Assembly: GCA_035395685.1 (NCBI GenBank) | Contig: DAOPBR010000006.1 | Location: 15,637 to 79,636, forward strand | Reading direction: 5' to 3' | Origin: JAKJGA01 sp029554345 | GTDB lineage: Bacteria; Spirochaetota; UBA4802; JAFGJZ01 | DNA: 64,000 nucleotides | Part shown: positions 18,518 through 26,278 of the stretch, in pieces | How positions within the stretch are numbered: the stretch's first letter is position 1 | Layout: every line of letters begins with the position of its first letter | Translations under genes and position numbers: made by a program | The notes under the pieces: generated by a model | Told to the model about the DNA's origin: nothing | What the model saw: the letters and a program-made list of their open reading frames with translations, nothing else | Database searches by the model: none

Positions 18518-18916
18518 ATGGCAAGAAATGATCTTCTCAACAGCACAATCGGCGAAGGCTCGGTTTTTGAGGGCAAGTTTTACATAAGCGGTTCTCTTAA
18601 AATCGACGGAAAATTTGAGGGTGAGATTAAGACTGATGACGAGCTGGTTGTCGGCGAATCAGGGAAAGTTAAGACAAATATTGAGGCGAGATCAGTGGTT
18701 GTTGCCGGTGTTGTCGTCGGAAATATTACTGCACGCGAAGAAGTCCGTCTTCTTGAAACTGCAAAGGTTCTTGGAGATATTTATGCTCCGAGCATAAATA
18801 TTATGAAAGGCGTTGTTTTTAAGGGAAATACCTGTATTACAGGCGCTCACAAGCGCGATGTTGAAAAATTTATCGAGGATAATTATTCCGGGGTTACTAC
18901 CAAGGAAAATAAATAG
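18518..18916 (+). CDS. Bactofilin family cytoskeletal protein
   Basis: Bactofilin (CcmA-type), 132 aa, which would assemble into membrane-associated filaments that organise cell-wall synthesis or cell shape. The beta-helix shows as repeating GxxxxGxxxIxG-like turns: EGSVFEGKFYISGSLKIDG, KFEGEIKTDDELVVGESG, ARSVVVAGVVVGNI, then TAKVLGDIYAPSINI. A typical short polar tail follows. ATG 18518 has GAGG seven bases upstream; the preceding in-frame codon overlaps the M16 stop. The M23 peptidase gene comes next, and bactofilin-M23 pairs are known shape modules. Confidence 0.94.
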   Translation: MARNDLLNSTIGEGSVFEGKFYISGSLKIDGKFEGEIKTDDELVVGESGKVKTNIEARSVVVAGVVVGNITAREEVRLLETAKVLGDIYAPSINIMKGVVFKGNTCITGAHKRDVEKFIEDNYSGVTTKENK

Positions 18917-18958
18917 TTCTGGACTTTCTGACGATAATAAAAAAGTATCGTTAACAAA

Positions 18959-19981
18959 ATGAAAGAATTTCAGATTAAATTATTCGGCTTACGAAAGATT
19001 TCATTTTCCCGCTTCGAGGATAATTTAATCCTCGTTATCTATACTGCGAGAAATGTTAAAGTAAAACGTATTAGTTCACCGTTTGTTTTTCACTGGCGAA
19101 AGACTTTGGCTGTAGCAGCCGGAGTCTTTTTTATGTCAATGGCTTCTCTTGCCGCGTCAATCGTATACATGTCAAGAGGTGATACTCATATTGTTCAGGA
19201 AGAAGACGAAAAATTAAAAGATTCCATAGTTTATTCTGAAGATACGAATTATTCCGATCCTGAAGACTCTTCATCTTTGAAAATATCCCAATATAAGGTA
19301 AAAGACGGAGATACTCTCGGCGAGATAGCGAAAGAATACGGTGTGTCTGTTGATACTATCTGCGGATCAAATAAACTTCCGTCTTATGACATTATACATG
19401 TCGGACAGGTGCTGAATATTCCGAATAAAGACGGAATAGTATATAAAATAAAAAAAGGCGATACCATTCAGCGAATCGCTTCAAATTACAAAGTTAATGC
19501 GGATAAAATTGCTGCTGAAAATAATCTGACTTATACAACAGTTCTTACAACCGGCACTGAGATCTTTATTCCGGATGCCAAACCCCAGAATATTATTGCA
19601 GCATTCATGTGGCCGGTTTCGAGCCGCCGCATAACCAGCAGTTTCGGCTGGCGGATACATCCGATACGCGGCGGAAGACATTTTCACAGCGGAATTGATA
19701 TAGGTGTTGTATTTGCTCCGGTGAGAGCGTCAAAATACGGTAAAGTTACATACGCAGGCTGGATGGGCGGCTATGGAAATGCGGTTGTCATCGCGCATCC
19801 GGGCGGGCATAAAACTCTGTACGGACATCTTTCCAGAATATATGTAAGACGCGGCCAGTATGTTAAACAGGGTCAGGGAATAGCCCAGAGCGGAAATTCC
19901 GGGCTTTCTTCCGGTCCACATCTGCATTTTGAAATCATCAGAAACGGCAATACGGTAAATCCGCGTAAATACCTCAGATAG
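18959..19981 (+). CDS. Membrane-anchored LysM/M23 peptidoglycan endopeptidase
   Basis: Cell-wall peptidase of 340 aa. It has a short cytoplasmic N-terminus, a membrane segment (~47-68), two LysM domains (~112-158, KVKDGDTLGEIAKEYGVSV; ~160-206, KIKKGDTIQRIASNY) for binding glycan, and a C-terminal M23 (LytM) domain (~225-335). Zinc ligands are visible in HFHSGIDIG and GPHLHFEI. All active-site residues expected for M23 look present. Located right after the bactofilin gene, it may be the enzyme that bactofilin filaments localise. The SD is weak, suggesting low or coupled translation. Confidence 0.94.
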   Translation: MKEFQIKLFGLRKISFSRFEDNLILVIYTARNVKVKRISSPFVFHWRKTLAVAAGVFFMSMASLAASIVYMSRGDTHIVQEEDEKLKDSIVYSEDTNYSDPEDSSSLKISQYKVKDGDTLGEIAKEYGVSVDTICGSNKLPSYDIIHVGQVLNIPNKDGIVYKIKKGDTIQRIASNYKVNADKIAAENNLTYTTVLTTGTEIFIPDAKPQNIIAAFMWPVSSRRITSSFGWRIHPIRGGRHFHSGIDIGVVFAPVRASKYGKVTYAGWMGGYGNAVVIAHPGGHKTLYGHLSRIYVRRGQYVKQGQGIAQSGNSGLSSGPHLHFEIIRNGNTVNPRKYLR

Positions 19982-20029
19982 ATAAAAAAATTATTTTTTG
20001 TTTTAAAAGAATCTTTTAAGGGAGTAATT

Positions 20030-20821
20030 TTGAATAAAAAAAATATTGGTATTTTGATTATTTTCAGCCTTTCTATATTCAGTATTTTTTTTGAATTAAC
20101 AAATGCCGCTGATTCAGATGAAATATTGCAAATGACGGTGGATGAAGAATATAAATCGAAAGATATAGTATTTTATTATAATAGTATTCTTCAGTCAAAA
20201 AAAAGTCTTTTTAGAATTATTCGGAAATCCGGCGATGAACCTGAAATCTTAGCTCCGATTTCAAAAGCAGATAAAGAAAAATATCCAGGGTATGCTGAAG
20301 TTGATAGAAAAAATGCTTTCATTAGTATTTTAGATGGATGTCAGTGTCATGGAACTTACGAATTGATAACTTGTTTTTTTGATTCATCAAAACGGCCGTT
20401 TGTTATGGTCGGCGGCACAAAATATAAGGGGAGAAGTTTTGAATTTTTGTTTCCCACTCGTTTGTATGGATGGGTTAATGTTAGAGAAAATTGTTTTCCT
20501 TTAATTAGCTGCAGTGATTTTCTTGCAGACTCAAATGTTCCCGTAAGTGATGTTGTTGAAAATATCGTTAAATTTTCTTATGAAGTCCCCCGCACTGGAA
20601 CAATTGTTAATGTTTACATTAATGAGATATTTCTTAATGAAATTGTATCAAAAAATCCTGTACCACAGGATTCTATTGATTATGATTATTCTGTTGAAAA
20701 ATATAGAAATGATAAACAAGTTGTGAAAGAAGTCGGAATTTTTCTGAAAAATTTAAAGCGGAAAAGTGTTAAGCTGAAATGGAATGCTGATAAATCTGTA
20801 TTTGAAAAATTGATAGATTGA
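20030..20821 (+). CDS. Secreted protein of unknown function
   Basis: Protein of 263 aa with a likely signal peptide (MNKKNIGILIIFSLSIFSIF, cleavage after ~26, LTNA-AD). No family recognised. The mature part is mixed charged/beta-rich, contains the CQCHG cysteine pair (~104-106), and has the YKSKDIVFYYNS and TRLYGWVN segments, the latter weakly reminiscent of SH3-like repeats. The start is TTG with a good GGGAG seven bases upstream. The base composition is more AT-rich than the preceding operon, and it opens an accessory stretch of secreted proteins. Confidence 0.75.
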   Translation: MNKKNIGILIIFSLSIFSIFFELTNAADSDEILQMTVDEEYKSKDIVFYYNSILQSKKSLFRIIRKSGDEPEILAPISKADKEKYPGYAEVDRKNAFISILDGCQCHGTYELITCFFDSSKRPFVMVGGTKYKGRSFEFLFPTRLYGWVNVRENCFPLISCSDFLADSNVPVSDVVENIVKFSYEVPRTGTIVNVYINEIFLNEIVSKNPVPQDSIDYDYSVEKYRNDKQVVKEVGIFLKNLKRKSVKLKWNADKSVFEKLID

Positions 20822-20912
20822 TATTTCTGTATCAGGAATTGTTTTGTAAAAAATTAAAAATTTTCCTGTATCTTATACTTTAATCATCCGTTAATAATGT
20901 CAGGATGAGAAA

Positions 20913-21818
20913 ATGAAGAAAATATTGATAACATTTGTTTTGATAATAGCGGCTGTCACAGTTAATGGTGAATCTGATGTTATACCGGAAAAATCAGCTG
21001 CAGAAATAGAGTCTCCTTCAGCTGATGAGCAGTTTACAGCTTCTGATCTTTTTGAAAAAAATCATGTAGTTGGTTTTTACGGAAATCCCAACTCAAAAGT
21101 TATGGGAGTTCTCGGACGTTTCTCGAAAGAAAAACTCGCGGAAATGCTGAGAGAAAAAGCTGCTGAATATGATAAAGTAAACGGCGATAAAGGTGTTATT
21201 CCGGCTATATATATAGTTTACGGGACATGTCAGCCTCTGGGTGAAATTAATTTTGTTAAAGATGAAGTTATTGAGTCATACATTAAGTTCGCTTATGAGA
21301 ACGGATTTCTTGTTTATATAGATCATCAGATAGGAAAGTATAAAGTTACAGAAGCGGTTGAGAGAATTCTCCCTTTTTTAAAACATTCTAATGTTCATCT
21401 TGCTATTGATGTAGAATGGCGTACCCGCCGTCCGATGAAGGAAATCGGTTCTATTACCGCAGATGAGCTAAACGCTGCTCAGAAAACAATGCAGGATTAT
21501 ATGCTTTTAAATAATATAAAAGGAAAACGTCAGCTTGTATTTCATCAGTTTCATAAAAAAATGGTTCGTAACATTACAAAGGTAAAATCAGACTATGATC
21601 CTGTGATGCTGGTTCATTCAACATCAGGCTGGGGAAAGCCCGGCATCAAGATTGCGACACATGAGCGTAATGCAAAAGTCGTTAATATACCGTACAAGGC
21701 TTTTAAGCTTTGGATGCATTATTCCAATAAACGCGGAGTTCATTTTGACCGTCCGATAATGAAACCGGAAGAAGTTCTTGCATTATCGCCTCAGCCGGGA
21801 TTGATTTTGTATCAGTAA
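20913..21818 (+). CDS. Secreted protein, probable glycoside-hydrolase-like barrel
   Basis: Protein of 301 aa with a signal peptide (~1-19, MKKILITFVLIIAAVTVNG). The body shows alternating beta/alpha segments suggestive of a TIM barrel: HVVGFYGNP, GVIPAIYIVYG, FLVYIDHQIG, VHLAIDVEW, RQLVFHQF, DPVMLVHST. The DVEW at the end of one strand resembles an acidic active-site edge as in lysozyme-like or endo-glycosidase barrels. I cannot assign a family. The ATG has GGATGAG upstream. It is followed five bases later by a possible 29-codon membrane peptide. Confidence 0.7.
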   Translation: MKKILITFVLIIAAVTVNGESDVIPEKSAAEIESPSADEQFTASDLFEKNHVVGFYGNPNSKVMGVLGRFSKEKLAEMLREKAAEYDKVNGDKGVIPAIYIVYGTCQPLGEINFVKDEVIESYIKFAYENGFLVYIDHQIGKYKVTEAVERILPFLKHSNVHLAIDVEWRTRRPMKEIGSITADELNAAQKTMQDYMLLNNIKGKRQLVFHQFHKKMVRNITKVKSDYDPVMLVHSTSGWGKPGIKIATHERNAKVVNIPYKAFKLWMHYSNKRGVHFDRPIMKPEEVLALSPQPGLILYQ

Positions 21819-21822
21819 TAAT

Positions 21823-21912
21823 ATGCTGAGAAAGAAATATAAAATAATATTATCAATAATCTTATTTCTTGTTGCGGGTATAGGGCTGATAATTATTCAA
21901 TTCTTCATTTAA
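21823..21912 (+). CDS. Possible small single-pass membrane peptide
   Basis: A 29-codon frame beginning ATG-CTG-AGA and ending TAA. After a positively charged start (LRKKYK) it is almost entirely hydrophobic (IILSIILFLVAGIGLIIIQF), as expected for a single membrane helix. It starts four bases after the upstream stop with no separate strong SD, so it would rely on coupling. It could be chance in AT-rich DNA. Confidence 0.35.
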   Translation: MLRKKYKIILSIILFLVAGIGLIIIQFFI

Positions 21913-22055
21913 ATTACTGTGACTCTGTTTGGATTTCGAAGATTGCGGAAGTGAATAATCCTGATACTGGATAGAATCGGGTGTGGTTTTTTTTGGGGTG
22001 GTTGAATCGGGACAAAAAGAAGTATGTACCGGATGGATACTGTTAAATAAAATTT

Positions 22056-22079
22056 CTGGATCTCTTTCACGAGATCCAG
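22056..22079. other. Perfect 9-bp hairpin without a T-tract
   Basis: Arms 22056-22064 and 22071-22079 pair perfectly around the loop TTTCAC. No run of T follows on either side, so it is not a clear intrinsic terminator. It lies in a short region that looks like gene decay. Confidence 0.5.
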
Positions 22080-22160
22080 CTGCAATTAATGAGTATTATA
22101 ACAATCCTTTTTAAAATAAAAAAATAGTTTCAAAAAAACGGACATGATATAAAGGATCAG

Positions 22161-22526
22161 ATGCTATTTCAATTCGGTACACCTTCTTATATTGAAACTC
22201 AGGAGTCACCTAATTCTTATAAGTCTGAAATTATAGATAAGGTTGTAATTTTAAAATATAATGGGCTTCTTTTTGATATTTATCATTGTACTGATTTAGA
22301 TAAAGAGATTTTGACACGTATTGAAATTTCATCACCGCAATATAAATTGAAAAATGACTTGTCAGTTGGAATGTCATTTGATACGGTTTTGGAAAAGTTC
22401 GGTTATCCTGATGAAGTAAGTATTGATAAAATGATTTATAATATTAATTCTTATTCTAGGCTGACATTCGATTTAAACCTTGATAAAAAAATTGATTTGA
22501 TTGTTCTTGAAAGTGATGTTGACTGA
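22161..22526 (+). pseudogene. Probable truncated gene for a BamE/SmpA-like two-repeat protein
   Basis: Open frame of 121 codons. The pattern NGHDIKDQMLFQFGTPS directly upstream of and across the assumed start, and GMSFDTVLEKFGYPDEV later, look like two copies of the G-x-s-x-d-x-v-l-x-x-fG-x-P motif of BamE/SmpA-like and related small periplasmic domains. The first copy begins before the ATG at 22161 and its frame is closed upstream by a TAG, with no signal peptide, so the N-terminus seems lost. The 250 bases upstream contain a broken fragment with stops. A real short gene starting at 22161 remains possible. Confidence 0.5.
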
Positions 22527-22558
22527 AAAAGATGAATTACTTTTCATTGAGGTATGCA

Positions 22559-23308
22559 ATGGTACAAAAAATATTTGCTTTATCGCTCTGTGTTTTTATT
22601 TCCGCATGTGTCTTCGGCACAAAAAATATTCAGATAAATGAAGACGATAAATTCGCTCTTGTTTCAATTTCTTCTAATCATCATGTAAGTTATTATGATT
22701 TTTCAAGCCGTGATGAGGAAGATAACGCGATCGGAACATTTAAAATGCCGGGCAAAACTCATGGCGGAGAGAGTCCTGTTGAAATGACGCGTTCAGATGA
22801 AAGGCTTTCGCCTCATCCTGTTTCTGTTTTAATGAAAGGTGTTCTTCCTGCCATTGAACGTGATTTCGCATCATCAAAAATTAAACTTATACCGTTTGAA
22901 AAAGTTTTAAAAAACAAAAAATATATGTCTGTTGTAAAAAATGAATCATCAGAAGAAAATAACATCTATTATCCCGACGGTTTCGGAAGAATAAGCTATG
23001 GGAATTCAGCTCTTATGACTTCTTTGTGTCATGAACTTGATGTTTCAGGATTTGTTGTAATCGATATTCAGTTCCTGAAAGAACAAAAAAGTGCCGGGTT
23101 GAAACATCCCCGCCCAATTTCCGCGGTTGTAGTTCTAACCTGTTCTGTATACAGTAGAAACTCTAAACTCATTTTGAAAACCGTTGAAATCTCGAAGTCT
23201 GAAACATTAGTTGAAAAAACTTATGAAGGATATGATCATGAAGCGCTTGACAAAGAGCTGATTAAATGTTTTGAGTCTGCTTCATCGGCTCTTTTTTCTA
23301 AAATATGA
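22559..23308 (+). CDS. Outer-membrane or periplasmic lipoprotein of unknown function
   Basis: Lipoprotein of 249 aa. Signal MVQKIFALSLCVFISAC with lipobox ISA-Cys17. Start ATG 22559 is preferred over 22532 because GAGGT lies just before it and it leaves a normal signal peptide. The mature part has a regular mix of strands and helices, with VSGFVVIDIQF and AVVVLTCSVYSRNSKLILK suggesting a beta-sheet core of the kind seen in TolB-N/curli-assembly-like lipoproteins, but I cannot assign a family. A hairpin terminator follows shared with the convergent neighbour. Confidence 0.75.
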   Translation: MVQKIFALSLCVFISACVFGTKNIQINEDDKFALVSISSNHHVSYYDFSSRDEEDNAIGTFKMPGKTHGGESPVEMTRSDERLSPHPVSVLMKGVLPAIERDFASSKIKLIPFEKVLKNKKYMSVVKNESSEENNIYYPDGFGRISYGNSALMTSLCHELDVSGFVVIDIQFLKEQKSAGLKHPRPISAVVVLTCSVYSRNSKLILKTVEISKSETLVEKTYEGYDHEALDKELIKCFESASSALFSKI

Positions 23309-23320
23309 CTGCTTTTGCGA

Positions 23321-23353
23321 AATACCGCTGCAATTATCAAATGCAGCGGTATT
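23321..23353. terminator. Bidirectional hairpin terminator between convergent lipoprotein genes
   Basis: Perfect 12-bp stem (23321-23332 with 23342-23353) around a 9-base loop, placed between the stops of two convergent genes. T-richness follows on both sides but is weak. Confidence 0.7.
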
Positions 23354-23358
23354 CTGCT

Positions 23359-23748
23359 TTATTCAAACGTAAAATATGTGGTAAACAAATTGCTTCCGTC
23401 CATGTCAAATTTTAGTCCATGCTTATCACTTGCGCTCATCCCAAGTTTTTCAATGTACTTATTTGCTCCGTCATAATATTCTATCCGGTAGTCGTATTCA
23501 CCCGGATCGAAGGTGTATTGCTGCCAGCCGAAAGGTCCGTCTGTGTTTCCGTCAAGAATGTTCGATCCCCAGTCTCCTGAATACCCGTTAGGTGATTCTA
23601 CAACATAAAGTGCTGTAATGCTGTATGAGTCAAGCGGAGTAGAGTCTGTGACATAAATTCTGCTTTCTTCGCTGTCTTCCGCATTACAAGACAGGAGAAA
23701 TGGAATAACTGCCGCTAGCATCAGCATAATCGTTTTCTGAATTTTCAT
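23359..23748 (-). CDS. Small lipoprotein of unknown function
   Basis: Lipoprotein of 129 aa; signal MKIQKTIMLMLAAVIPFLLS with lipobox LLS-Cys21. The mature domain (SITALYVVESPNGYSGDWG, then GPFGWQQYTFDPGEYDYRIEY) is rich in aromatic residues and beta strands, like small extracellular beta-sandwich domains that describe a value or ornament. No family assigned. The start has a very strong AGGAGG. It is monocistronic and convergent with the previous lipoprotein gene. Confidence 0.8.
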   Translation of the reverse strand: MKIQKTIMLMLAAVIPFLLSCNAEDSEESRIYVTDSTPLDSYSITALYVVESPNGYSGDWGSNILDGNTDGPFGWQQYTFDPGEYDYRIEYYDGANKYIEKLGMSASDKHGLKFDMDGSNLFTTYFTFE

Positions 23749-24019
23749 TATAATCCTCCTTATGATTTTTTATAATACGGGAAAGGCAAGAAACGCGCAT
23801 CGTGGAAAATACGTAGAGATGAAAAAAAATATTTTTTCCGGAAATAATATAAAGTCGCCCAATATGTTAATGCTGTTTGAATTAGAAAATGATGTCATAT
23901 GCATATAATATCTCTTTATTGCCTGAAAATTTACGGTGAGTTTTTTTATTCTTATCTTTTTTTTCTTGATAAATCCGCAGGCTTTATTAAAATAAAGAAT
24001 CTTATAAATGGAGCGTGTT

Positions 24020-24478
24020 ATGCCTTCTCCAGCTTTACTCTGGCTTGCTGCCGGGTTTATCATTATCGCACTAGAAATTCTGGTTCCGGGTTTTGTTATC
24101 TTCTGGTTCGGTCTTGGCGCAGTGATCACTTCAATCTGCGTGTTCGCGGGTGTGCCGTCAGACGAAACATTCCCATGGATAATATTTCTTTGCTCGTCGC
24201 TTCTTTTTCTGCTTCTGTGGCATTTGTACTTCAAAAAACATTTCGGAAAGAATTTAACTGAAGAATCCCGTGATCCGACTTTATTGAATCTGCGGGGTAT
24301 AGCTAAAACTGCTATAGAACCTCACCGCTCGGGGGAAGTCGAATTGTATTCAGTCTATCACAGTCTCAAAGAATGGAAGGCTGAATCTGAAGAATCTATC
24401 CCTGAAGGTTCTGAGATTGAAGTTATTGAATCGCGCGGAATTAAGCTTCTTGTGAAAAAAATAAATGGGGGTAAATAA
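24020..24478 (+). CDS. NfeD-like membrane protein
   Basis: Short NfeD-family protein (152 aa) with two or three membrane segments (~6-25, ~28-47, ~54-75) and a C-terminal OB-fold (LRGIAKTAIEPHRSGEVELYS, then IPEGSEIEVIESRGIKLLVKK). NfeD proteins work together with stomatin/SPFH proteins in membrane microdomain organisation, and the next gene encodes one, with a one-base overlap. ATG 24020 is preferred over 24008 because GGAGCG sits at the right distance before it. Confidence 0.93.
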   Translation: MPSPALLWLAAGFIIIALEILVPGFVIFWFGLGAVITSICVFAGVPSDETFPWIIFLCSSLLFLLLWHLYFKKHFGKNLTEESRDPTLLNLRGIAKTAIEPHRSGEVELYSVYHSLKEWKAESEESIPEGSEIEVIESRGIKLLVKKINGGK

Positions 24479-25359
24479 TGGAAAAGATTCTTATTGTTGC
24501 ATTGGCTTTTTTTGCTATTGTCATTTTCTTTAAATGTGTTCGTGTTGTGCCTCAGGCGGAAAACTGGGTTGTAGAAAGACTCGGAAAATACGTGGCAACT
24601 TTAAATCCGGGGCTGAATCTCATAAACCCGCTTCTTTCTAAAATATCCAAGAAGGTTGATATACGTGAACGCGTACTTGATATGCCGCGTCAGGGAATAA
24701 TCACATCTGATAATGCGATACTTGAAGTGGACGGAGTAGTTTATTTCAAAGTTATGGATCCGTATAAATCTTTTTACGGAATTCAGAATCTTGAATGGGC
24801 GATTATGAATCTTGCTCAGACCACTCTGCGTTCTATTATGGGTAAAATGACTCTGGACGAATCACTATCACTCCGTGAAAAAATAAACAAAGAGCTTCTT
24901 GTTGTTCTCGATGACGCGACCGATTCGTGGGGCACTAAAATCACGCGTGTTGAACTTAAAGATATCGCGCCTCCGGCAGAGCTCGCGAAAGCGATGGCAC
25001 TTCAGCTTAAGGCAGAACGCGAAAGACGCGCGCGTGTTCTTGAGGCGGAAGCTAAGAAAGAAGCCGCAGAGAAAGAAGCGCAGGGTGTCAAACTCGCACA
25101 GATTCTTGAAGCAGAAGCGAGAAAGGAATCGGCAATGAGAGATGCTGAGGCGCGTGAGAGACTTGCTGAAGCCGAAGCCAATGCTGTCAGAATGGTTTCT
25201 GAATCGCTGAAATCTACAGGCGGAGATCCTCTTGTTTATCTCATCGGTCAGGAATATGTAAAAGGTCTCACAAAGATAAGCGAATCGCAGAATGCTAAGT
25301 TTATAATGATTCCGCCTGACATTCTTGAGACAGTTAAGGGAATTTTCGGGAAGAAATAA
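24478..25359 (+). CDS. SPFH/stomatin-family membrane scaffold protein (QmcA-like)
   Basis: Prohibitin/stomatin protein of 293 aa: one N-terminal membrane segment (~3-22), an SPFH domain (~25-190, starting RVVPQAENWVVERLGKY) and a long coiled-coil rich in Ala, Glu, Lys and Arg (~170-245), ending in LVYLIGQEYVKGL. It would form oligomeric rings or microdomains at the membrane with its NfeD partner encoded just upstream (TAATG overlap). Structured repeat element A begins right after its stop. Confidence 0.95.
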   Translation: MEKILIVALAFFAIVIFFKCVRVVPQAENWVVERLGKYVATLNPGLNLINPLLSKISKKVDIRERVLDMPRQGIITSDNAILEVDGVVYFKVMDPYKSFYGIQNLEWAIMNLAQTTLRSIMGKMTLDESLSLREKINKELLVVLDDATDSWGTKITRVELKDIAPPAELAKAMALQLKAERERRARVLEAEAKKEAAEKEAQGVKLAQILEAEARKESAMRDAEARERLAEAEANAVRMVSESLKSTGGDPLVYLIGQEYVKGLTKISESQNAKFIMIPPDILETVKGIFGKK

Positions 25360-25360
25360 A

Positions 25361-25552
25361 AAAGATCAAAGGGGCGAAGGTCTCACTCGCCGACCCTCGC
25401 CCCTTTGCAACCCCCTCCCGCTCTTTGTCGCGCAGAACTCGCCGAACCGCCTTTGTAAACACGGCGGATTCGGCTCAGACAGAACTCCTGCGCTCCGATC
25501 AGAGATAAATTTGCCTTCGGCAAATTTTGATTTTTGTTCTCTCACATATCTA
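25361..25552 (+). repeat. Structured dispersed element, copy A
   Basis: GC-rich non-coding element directly after the stomatin gene. It contains: a hairpin with 16-base arms (25367-25382, 25392-25407) and the 9-base loop TCACTCGCC; a CCCGCTC stretch; the motif TTGTCGCGC (25425-25433); a second hairpin (25442-25451 with 25463-25473) with a bulged A in its 3' arm; and a 9-bp palindrome with a TTC loop (25507-25527), then a T-rich tail ending near CTCTCAC. The same parts recur in copies B, C and D. The rest of the gap up to 25742 is AT-rich with nothing recognisable. Confidence 0.85.
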
Positions 25553-25742
25553 GTACATAAGTTCTTTGTGTTCTTTTATGATACCTATCAGGTAAATTGA
25601 CTATTTGATAATTGAAACTAGTGGAATATTGTTATTTAAAAAAATGATGCTTTGTATTTAATTTATCATTTATATGAAGTTAGCTGAAATTGCTTTCTAT
25701 CTTTAATGCAGAATATATATGATTAGATTTTTTAGAGGTTTT

Positions 25743-26084
25743 ATGAAAGTAAAGAATTATTGGAAAAACTCATTTTTTGTATTGTTGGTTATATTTCTTG
25801 TAACTATGGCTATTCTGACCTATTTTACTATTTCAATGGGTATTTCTAATTCTCATCAAAGAGAAGGTTATTATGCTACGGAAAAAGATTTGATTATCTT
25901 TAAAAACGCTAGTATTGGGAAAGTTAAACGCGAAGATATTATAAGATCGCTCAAAGCCAGTAGTGAAGATATCTCATTAGAGAACAATATGAAAGGGGAT
26001 CATTTACTTTTGTATCGAACAACTATTTTTTTTGATAAAAATAATCTAATTAAACGATATGGTGATTGGGGTTCTGAGGAATAA
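25743..26084 (+). CDS. Small membrane-anchored protein of unknown function
   Basis: Protein of 113 aa with one N-terminal membrane segment (~11-36, FFVLLVIFLVTMAILTYFTI) and a polar remainder with charged helices. ATG 25743 has GAGG four bases upstream; an in-frame ATG at 25719 has none. No family recognised. The late segment TTIFFDKNNLIKRYGDWG resembles the end of small BamE-like or conserved periplasmic domains. It stands alone, flanked by structured element copy A upstream and the partial copy B immediately downstream, and could have been brought in with them. Confidence 0.65.
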   Translation: MKVKNYWKNSFFVLLVIFLVTMAILTYFTISMGISNSHQREGYYATEKDLIIFKNASIGKVKREDIIRSLKASSEDISLENNMKGDHLLLYRTTIFFDKNNLIKRYGDWGSEE

Positions 26085-26106
26085 GATTATAAATTTCAAT
26101 TGGCTA

Positions 26107-26252
26107 CTCACGTCCTGTACGATGCTTCGGGCGCGCGTTACGAGGCGCTTTTATCCGACTTCCTGTCGGATATTGAAGCGCCTTGATGCCGGTTCTCCTA
26201 CCATCTTAGTATCTGCCTTCGGCAGATGTTTTAGGTATTATTGCTCTCATTC
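26107..26252 (+). repeat. Structured dispersed element, partial copy B
   Basis: Carries only the 3' half of the element: a stretch GATGCTTCGGGCGCGCG similar to the end of the core in copies C and D, then a nested hairpin (outer arms 26143-26150 and 26176-26183, inner arms 26153-26159 and 26165-26171), a 7-bp palindrome with TTC loop (26211-26227) and a tail with GCTCTCATTC. Same orientation as copy A, on the other side of the small membrane protein gene. Confidence 0.7.
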
Positions 26253-26278
26253 ATCTTACGGCATTGTAAAAACCGCTT

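Noticed and set aside
23770..24234. Minus-strand frame overlapping the NfeD gene
   Set aside because: The plus-strand NfeD gene has a clear family match, SD and coupling to stomatin; the minus frame has none.
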